The translations under genes were made by a program, and so were the position numbers. Below the pieces are notes generated by a model. The model worked only from the letters and a program-made list of their open reading frames with translations, did not search any database and was not told the DNA's origin. Below are positions 54,265 through 59,168 of a stretch of 59,168 nucleotides of DNA, one piece after another (position 1 is the stretch's first letter; every line of letters starts with the position of its first letter). Location of the stretch: the NCBI GenBank assembly GCA_021773295.1, contig JAJFKI010000088.1, positions 1 through 59,168 on the forward strand, written 5' to 3'. The DNA comes from Gammaproteobacteria bacterium (GTDB lineage Bacteria; Pseudomonadota; Gammaproteobacteria; UBA1113).

Positions 54265-55077
54265 TTATTTACTTTTTGTAATATCAGTATCCTGCATTGA
54301 TTTTATGGTTGTGCTGGTTTGATCAATGCGCATTTCCACACGCCTATTTTGCGCACGGTTTTCTGGATTAGTATTGGGTTTTAATGGCCTAGTGTCGCCA
54401 AAGCCCTGTAAAATAAAACGGTTTTTAGGGACATCTTTGTCCTTTAAACATTCTGCAATCACAGAATAAGCTCTGTCGGCGGATAATTCCCAGTTTGAAC
54501 GATGCATCGTGGTATCGATGGGGATATCATCTGTGTGACCGGAGACAATTATTTCACCTTTCATTTCTTTTAAGGCTTGACTCATTTTGGCTAAAATCGG
54601 TTTAAAGCTATCTTTGATTTGTGCAGCGCCCGATTTAAAAACTCCGGAGTCCAGCATACGTACAATGATAACTTCGCCTTTTGATTCGACTTCTACTTTT
54701 TTCTGTACGATATGATCATGCAATACTTCTGCTAATGCCATAGCATCTTTTTGTGTTTGGGTTAAAGGTTTAATCTTATTGGAAGATTCTGCTAGTTTAT
54801 TGTTGTCAGTTTTTCCGGATTTTGCTTGGTCTTTATAAGGGTTGGGTTTAGTAGAATTGTTTAATGCAGCCGTGATTGGAGAGCCAAGAGCAACTTTCAT
54901 TGATATGCCAAGTTGTTCGAATTTAGCTTTATCCACTTCTGATAAGGCTAGAAGCATTACAAAAAAGGCCATCAGCAGCGACATTAAATCCGCAAACGTA
55001 AAAATCCAGCCGGCACTATTCATTGCTTTCGCAATTTCACCGCCTTTTTTTCTGCGTTTTGTTGCTGTCTCTGCCAT
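54265..55077 (-). CDS. motB: Flagellar stator protein MotB/PomB
   Basis: A 270-aa stator subunit. A single N-terminal membrane helix with the ion-binding Asp lies in WIFTFADLMSLLMAFFVMLL. The C-terminal OmpA/MotB peptidoglycan-binding domain has GHTDDIPIDTTMHRSNWELS, ADRAYSV and NRRVEMRI. It starts 2 bases after motA. It anchors the motor; the ion type cannot be settled from these residues alone. Confidence 0.93.
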   Translation of the reverse strand: MAETATKRRKKGGEIAKAMNSAGWIFTFADLMSLLMAFFVMLLALSEVDKAKFEQLGISMKVALGSPITAALNNSTKPNPYKDQAKSGKTDNNKLAESSNKIKPLTQTQKDAMALAEVLHDHIVQKKVEVESKGEVIIVRMLDSGVFKSGAAQIKDSFKPILAKMSQALKEMKGEIIVSGHTDDIPIDTTMHRSNWELSADRAYSVIAECLKDKDVPKNRFILQGFGDTRPLKPNTNPENRAQNRRVEMRIDQTSTTIKSMQDTDITKSK

Positions 55078-55079
55078 GC

Positions 55080-55883
55080 TTAACCACCTTCAGTTGCTGG
55101 TTCTGCTTCTACGGTTTCTTGTCCTTCCTCTGCAAATCTAATGCGTGCGGATGCAGGAAGGTATGTTGTTAAATAATCGCGAATAATTCTTGGATTTTGT
55201 CCTTGTTGTATCGCTAAAATGCCATCGATGATCATGGACTTAATGAGTTTTTCTTCTTTGCTGCGTAATTCTAATTTGTCAGCAATGGGTAGGGCAATCA
55301 TGTTTGCTAAGATTGCACCGTATAGAGTTGTTAACATAGCAACTGCCATCGCAGGACCAATGCTTTTTGGATCAGACATATTTGATAGCATTTGTACTAA
55401 ACCGATGAGGGTACCTATCATGCCCATAGCAGGTCCAGTATCTCCCATAGATTTAAAAATTTGTTGGCCTTGTACATGTCGCTCCACAGTTTGTTCCATT
55501 TCATTAAGAAGCGTGTTTTCAATCACGTCAGGCTCTATGCCATCCACTAAATATTGAATTGATTGCTCCAAAAATTTATTTTTTATTTCAGCTTCTTCTA
55601 ATGCAAGTACACCATTTTTTCTGGCTTTATCGGCTAATTCTACAATTTCAATAATGATGTCAGTGGGTTTTTCTGCTTTATAGAGTAGTACTTTTAAACC
55701 AACTTTTACCGAAGCAAAAAACTGGCCGATACTAAATTTCATCATAACAATGCCAGCGCTGCCTGCAACAACAATCAAAAGAGAAGGGACATTAATAATA
55801 ACGCCAATAGAACCGCCAAGAAGTATCGCCATTAAAACGACACCTACAGCGGCTAAAAATCCTATTAGTGTTGCTATATCCAT
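55080..55883 (-). CDS. motA: Flagellar stator protein MotA/PomA
   Basis: A 267-aa stator subunit with four membrane segments. The PomA-like N-terminus (MDIATLIGFLAAVGVVLMAI) and the GDTGPAMGMIGTLIGLVQML region with LYGAILANMIALPIADKL are typical. PomA-type sequence suggests a sodium motor, which is inference. The start is ATG 55883 with GGAAGG upstream; a TTG at 55898 is not needed. Confidence 0.92.
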   Translation of the reverse strand: MDIATLIGFLAAVGVVLMAILLGGSIGVIINVPSLLIVVAGSAGIVMMKFSIGQFFASVKVGLKVLLYKAEKPTDIIIEIVELADKARKNGVLALEEAEIKNKFLEQSIQYLVDGIEPDVIENTLLNEMEQTVERHVQGQQIFKSMGDTGPAMGMIGTLIGLVQMLSNMSDPKSIGPAMAVAMLTTLYGAILANMIALPIADKLELRSKEEKLIKSMIIDGILAIQQGQNPRIIRDYLTTYLPASARIRFAEEGQETVEAEPATEGG

Positions 55884-55904
55884 AGCGCCTTCCCACAATT
55901 TTCG

Positions 55905-56219
55905 TTATATTTTATATGCATTTACATAAGCAGTATTAGCATCATGTTGCTTACGCACTAATTTTGTTTTTTTTATAACAAGCTCTTGTCTGTTTTTAAT
56001 TGTTTTTATTATTTTTTTGTTAAAATCTAGCAGCAGCCGCGCATGGTATTGAAGTGTATCCTCCTGCACTTGACACTTGTTTTGTAATAATTCTTTTATT
56101 TGATCTTCTAATTTTGTAGTCAGTTCTGATACTTCATCCCATGACTGAATTGCCGCTGCTGCTAGTATCCCCTCCTGTAAATCGTTGATGTTCGTTATGT
56201 TATTTTTAAAGTTTTCCAT
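55905..56219 (-). CDS. FliT-like flagellar chaperone
   Basis: A 104-aa all-helical protein, Gln/Lys/Glu-rich, with a conserved-looking QSWDEVSELTTKLEDQIKEL segment. The position between fliS and motA and the size match FliT, the chaperone for FliD. Sequence alone is too divergent for a firm name. Confidence 0.65.
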   Translation of the reverse strand: MENFKNNITNINDLQEGILAAAAIQSWDEVSELTTKLEDQIKELLQNKCQVQEDTLQYHARLLLDFNKKIIKTIKNRQELVIKKTKLVRKQHDANTAYVNAYKI

Positions 56220-56228
56220 ACTATTGCC

Positions 56229-56627
56229 TTATGACTGCTCTTTTAATGCGGCAGGTACACCATCCCAGGCATCTTTAATTTCTTTTAATAAATTGCTCAC
56301 TTCTGCTAAGCCGCTACTGTCATTATCACGATTGGCTTCTATCAAGCGACGCACCATAAATTCATATAAACGCTCGAAATCCTCGGCAATTTCTCCGCCT
56401 TTTTCGAAATTCAAACTGCCACGTAAGCCGTTAATAATATCGATGGCTTTCGTAATAAAACGACCTTTTTCGGAAAAGTTGTTTTGCTGAATCTTTGCTT
56501 GAGCGAAATTAATTCGCTCTATAGCGCCTTCCATTAACATTTGCACTAAGCGATGTGGACTCGCCGTGGTAATGGTCTCTTGCGCACTGACTTGCGCATA
56601 GTGTTCAATTCCATTTTGTTTTGACAT
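56229..56627 (-). CDS. fliS: Flagellin export chaperone FliS
   Basis: A 132-aa helical chaperone. It begins near EHYAQVSAQETITTASPHRL, with VQMLMEGAIERINFAQAKIQ and FERLYEFMVRRLIEANRDND, all FliS features. The start is ATG 56627 with GGGAGAG 5 bases upstream; a longer frame to 56645 lacks support. It holds flagellin unfolded for export. Confidence 0.95.
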   Translation of the reverse strand: MSKQNGIEHYAQVSAQETITTASPHRLVQMLMEGAIERINFAQAKIQQNNFSEKGRFITKAIDIINGLRGSLNFEKGGEIAEDFERLYEFMVRRLIEANRDNDSSGLAEVSNLLKEIKDAWDGVPAALKEQS

Positions 56628-56648
56628 TGCTACTCTCCCGTTCAATAT

Positions 56649-58025
56649 CTACATCTGTGGCACACCTAAGGTGCTGATTAAGTACTGGTTGAGTTGGTCA
56701 AATTTAGACATAATAACGTCTAATTTTGCAAACTCTTTAAAGTAACTTGCTTCTTTATCGTCTAATCTACTTTGTTCTCTATCAATTTTCGTGCCTAATT
56801 GCTTCATGCTTTCATTAAGAGAGCCAGTTCGGACCTCAATAAAGCCTTCATCGTCCAACATATCTTGCGCTAACTCGTTTAAACGCACGGCAAAACCATC
56901 ATCTTCTTTAGCAAACAATTTAGCGACGCTATCGAAATCATCTTGTAATGCTGCTTTGAGTTTATCTTTATCGATGCTCAAAGCATCGTCGCTGCTTTTG
57001 CTGCGAGCAGTGATGCCGACTTGAGTTAATAATTCAAAGGTCCCGGCACCGGTGGCTGGGTTACTGATTTCTTGTCGCAATTGACGCGATATGGTGCCGA
57101 CGCCACTTTCATCCCATAATTTCCCATTATTTTTACTACGGGTATCTTGGGTAGCGGTATCGTAATAACTTACTTTATCGATGAGATCGGATAACTTATT
57201 ATAACTATCAATAAACTCTTGCACGGTATCAACCACTTCATCAACATCATTATCAACATTGACATAAATGGCTTGATTATTCGCTTCTTTTAACTCTACC
57301 GTAATACCGTCAATGGCATCGGTAACAGTATTGCTAGCGCGTGTGATGCTAAATCCATCCAGCGTAAAGACAGCATCTTTAGCTGCTTGCATTTCATCAG
57401 TAATGTCTAAGCCAGAACCCACATCGCCAGAGATATCATTAAGGGTAACGGTATTATCACTACCGGTGTCTGTGGCTGTTAATACGAGGCGGCTGACGGT
57501 ATCACCGAAGCCATCATCCACATTCATAATCGTTGCTTTAACGCCAACATTATCGCTGGCACTATTGATGGTGTTACGAATATCCACCAAACTATCGCCG
57601 TTTGAATCAATGGTTATTTCAAATGATTCGCTGCCCACGGTAATTTCCACGGTACCCGCAAGGCTGGTGGAGGCAGTGGAGTCAGCAAATGAGGTAGTCG
57701 AAGCAACTTTATGCGATGTTGCTAATTGGCTGACGTTGAAAGTATACATGCCCGGGCTAGCTTGGCTATTGGTTGTAATGTCTATATCATCTTTTTCTGA
57801 GACATTGGTTTTATAAAGGGCGAATTTATCCATGGTACTTAAATCTTCCATGGCGGTTTGAAAATTCGATAATGCATTTTTTAATTCGCCGTAACTGCTG
57901 ATTTTTGCTTGGAAGGTATTATCTTTTCTTTGTAGGCTGTTCATAGTTTGTTTTTCTACTTGCATAAGTTTGGACACCATCGAGTTGACGTCGAGTCCTG
58001 AACCTATCCCTGCGAATGAAACCAT
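56649..58025 (-). CDS. fliD: Flagellar filament cap protein FliD
   Basis: A 458-aa cap protein. The N-terminal FAGIGSGLDVNSMVSKLMQV and the C-terminal SYFKEFAKLDVIMSKFDQLN with QYLISTLG are diagnostic. The centre carries the variable beta domains (DITTNSQASPGMYTFNVSQL). It follows fliC with its own RpoN-like site, and fliS is 21 bases downstream. Confidence 0.96.
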   Translation of the reverse strand: MVSFAGIGSGLDVNSMVSKLMQVEKQTMNSLQRKDNTFQAKISSYGELKNALSNFQTAMEDLSTMDKFALYKTNVSEKDDIDITTNSQASPGMYTFNVSQLATSHKVASTTSFADSTASTSLAGTVEITVGSESFEITIDSNGDSLVDIRNTINSASDNVGVKATIMNVDDGFGDTVSRLVLTATDTGSDNTVTLNDISGDVGSGLDITDEMQAAKDAVFTLDGFSITRASNTVTDAIDGITVELKEANNQAIYVNVDNDVDEVVDTVQEFIDSYNKLSDLIDKVSYYDTATQDTRSKNNGKLWDESGVGTISRQLRQEISNPATGAGTFELLTQVGITARSKSSDDALSIDKDKLKAALQDDFDSVAKLFAKEDDGFAVRLNELAQDMLDDEGFIEVRTGSLNESMKQLGTKIDREQSRLDDKEASYFKEFAKLDVIMSKFDQLNQYLISTLGVPQM

Positions 58026-58065
58026 TGCCTAATCCTTTAACCATTTTCCTGTCTAGTAGCTATTT

Positions 58066-58081
58066 TGCAAAACACATACCA
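58066..58081 (-). promoter_or_regulatory. Sigma-54 promoter of fliD-fliS-mot-leg operon
   Basis: Minus-strand TGGTATGTGTTTTGCA fits TGGYAYG-N4-TTGCA with exact spacing. It lies about 40 bases before the fliD start, just after the fliC terminator. Confidence 0.7.
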
Positions 58082-58085
58082 ACTA

Positions 58086-58120
58086 ACGAAAAGAAAGGGC
58101 ATGGCTAAAAAGCCATACCC
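58086..58120 (-). terminator. Intrinsic terminator of fliC
   Basis: Minus-strand GGGTATGGCT-TTTT-AGCCATGCCC (58120-58097; one G-U pair) is followed by TTTCTTTTC, an ordinary rho-independent terminator 11 bases after the fliC stop. Confidence 0.85.
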
Positions 58121-58131
58121 TGTCACGTTGA

Positions 58132-58956
58132 CTAACCCAAGAGTCTCAAAGCCATTTGTGGGAGAGTATTGGCTTGAGCTAACATTGCTGTACCAGCTTG
58201 AGTCAGTACGCTGTTTTTCTGCATGCTAGATACTTCAGTGGCGAAATCCACGTCCATGATTCTAGATTTAGCAGCAGACAAGCTTTCTGACATACGACTG
58301 GCGCTTTGTAATGCAGAGCCTAGTCGTGACTCACTCGCACCGAACCCGGCTTGAGTTTCAGTGAGTGTTTTTAAAGCAGCATCTAAGGTATCCATAGTAG
58401 CTTGAGCTGCTGATTGAGTAGCGATGCTTAGGCCATCGACGCTTAATGCACTAGCAGTTACGTCGGCTAAGTCGATGGTGATTCTGTCGTTAGCACTGTT
58501 TTCATTACCAACTTGAATCACTAGTGAAGATGTAGAACCATCTAATAGCTTCACACCGTTAAATTCGGTTTTGTTGGCGACCCTATCTACCTCTTCAATT
58601 AGAGCAGAGAACTCTAATGATAACGCTGAACGGTTTTGCGCAGAATAAGTACCATTCGATGATTGTTGTGCAAGATCCCGTAGACGCATAACGCTGTCTG
58701 AAATCGCATCAACATCTGACTCAGCCGTCTGAATGACGGAAATACCGTCATTAATATTACGTTGTGCTTGGCCAAAAGCAGAAATATCTTTTTCCATTTC
58801 TTTTGCAATTGCCAATCCGGCAGCATCATCTTTCGCGCTATTGACACGCAAACCTGACGATAAGCGTTCCATAGATTGTGAAAGTGAGCTTTGGTTTGTG
58901 CTTAAGTTACGTTGAGCAACTAAAGACGTTACATTAGTATTAATTGTTATAGCCAT
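58132..58956 (-). CDS. fliC: Flagellin FliC
   Basis: A 274-aa filament protein made of the D0/D1 ends only: MAITINTNVTSLVAQRNLST, then MERLSSGLRVNSAKDDAAGL and, at the C-terminus, SRIMDVDFATEVSSMQKNSV and ANTLPQMALRLLG. The variable D2/D3 surface domains are minimal, so glycans would sit on a short exposed segment near residues 140-200, rich in Ser and Thr. GGGGAC lies before the ATG, and a FliA-type promoter is upstream. Confidence 0.97.
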   Translation of the reverse strand: MAITINTNVTSLVAQRNLSTNQSSLSQSMERLSSGLRVNSAKDDAAGLAIAKEMEKDISAFGQAQRNINDGISVIQTAESDVDAISDSVMRLRDLAQQSSNGTYSAQNRSALSLEFSALIEEVDRVANKTEFNGVKLLDGSTSSLVIQVGNENSANDRITIDLADVTASALSVDGLSIATQSAAQATMDTLDAALKTLTETQAGFGASESRLGSALQSASRMSESLSAAKSRIMDVDFATEVSSMQKNSVLTQAGTAMLAQANTLPQMALRLLG

Positions 58957-59007
58957 TTTTCTGTCCCCTTTTAGGATTAAATCATATTTTTATTGCGTAC
59001 AATTTGT

Positions 59008-59034
59008 TTATCGGCGGGGGGCGGCATAACTTTA
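59008..59034 (-). promoter_or_regulatory. FliA (sigma-28) promoter of fliC
   Basis: Minus-strand TAAAGTTA-N11-GCCGATAA is a near-perfect FliA site. The spacer is almost wholly G/C (TGCCGCCCCCC). Runs of A lie just upstream of -35 (59035-59055) and may act as an UP-like element. Confidence 0.9.
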
Positions 59035-59097
59035 ATTTTTTTTGATTTTTTTTTTGGGTATGTTGTCGCCTTTTTGCGCAGTTTTTAGTCGTGAGTC

Positions 59098-59168
59098 CCG
59101 CACCCCTTACCCCCAATGGCTCGGCGGCCTCCGGCCTTCTGCGCTTTATTTGGGGGTAAGGGGTGCGG
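59098..59168. repeat. Inverted-repeat element sharing the 12086 core (cut by window end)
   Basis: The arms at 59098-59116 and 59150-59168 are reverse complements over 19 bases and may run on beyond the window. Read on the minus strand, the core AAGCGCAGAAGGCCGGAGGC then CGCCGAGCCATTGG matches the core of the 12086-12248 element. The TTACC...GGTAA bases next to the core are conserved in both; the outer arms are not. Confidence 0.88.

Overview
The window is a stretch of a low-GC gammaproteobacterial chromosome. It pairs a polar-type flagellar regulon (FleQ/FleS/FleR, RpoN-type promoters, a FliA-type flagellin promoter) with large eukaryote-like proteins (ankyrin repeats, one SH3 domain, a lysine-rich tail). 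That mix fits the order Legionellales or relatives such as amoeba-associated or intracellular Berkiella- or Coxiellaceae-like bacteria. The species cannot be named from this sequence.

Region 1 (1-2000) holds the N-terminal part of an ATP-grasp protein and one orphan ORF flanked by a 21-bp direct repeat. Region 2 (2007-23906, all + strand) is the main flagellar block: fleQ, fleSR-fliEFGHIJ, a secretin-N-domain protein, flgBCD, flgEFGHIJKL and fliK. RpoN-type -24/-12 sites precede fleS, flgB, flgE and fliK.

Region 3 (23908-40149) is an accessory island. It holds a 976-aa ankyrin protein, a 1451-aa protein with a KG-repeat tail, relic genes, a three-gene sugar operon (GNAT, LegG-like epimerase, PIG-L deacetylase) and two paralogous ankyrin proteins, one ending in an SH3 domain. 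A broken AAA gene at 34863-35018 and an intact AAA-DUF4143 gene at 40150 both sit directly beside palindromes.

Region 4 (41547-49164, - strand) is an exopolysaccharide-like operon: a TPR/YaiO-type outer-membrane barrel, a triple phosphatase-like membrane protein, a CTP-dependent polyprenol-kinase-like membrane protein, a HEAT protein, a processive GT2 synthase and a small outer-membrane barrel.

Region 5 (49235-58956, - strand) runs fliC, fliD, fliS, a FliT-like chaperone, motA, motB and then straight into legB-legC-legI-ptmE-legF. A legionaminic-acid-type nonulosonate is therefore probably made for flagellin glycosylation. The missing epimerase and an acetyltransferase lie about 15 kb away in region 3, so the pathway looks split by the exopolysaccharide and ankyrin blocks.

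The most unusual non-coding signal is a set of intergenic elements with long perfect inverted arms. Two of them (12086-12248 and 59098-window end) share a core of about 43 bp but have unrelated outer arms. Others lie at 13991-14103 and 40004-40138.
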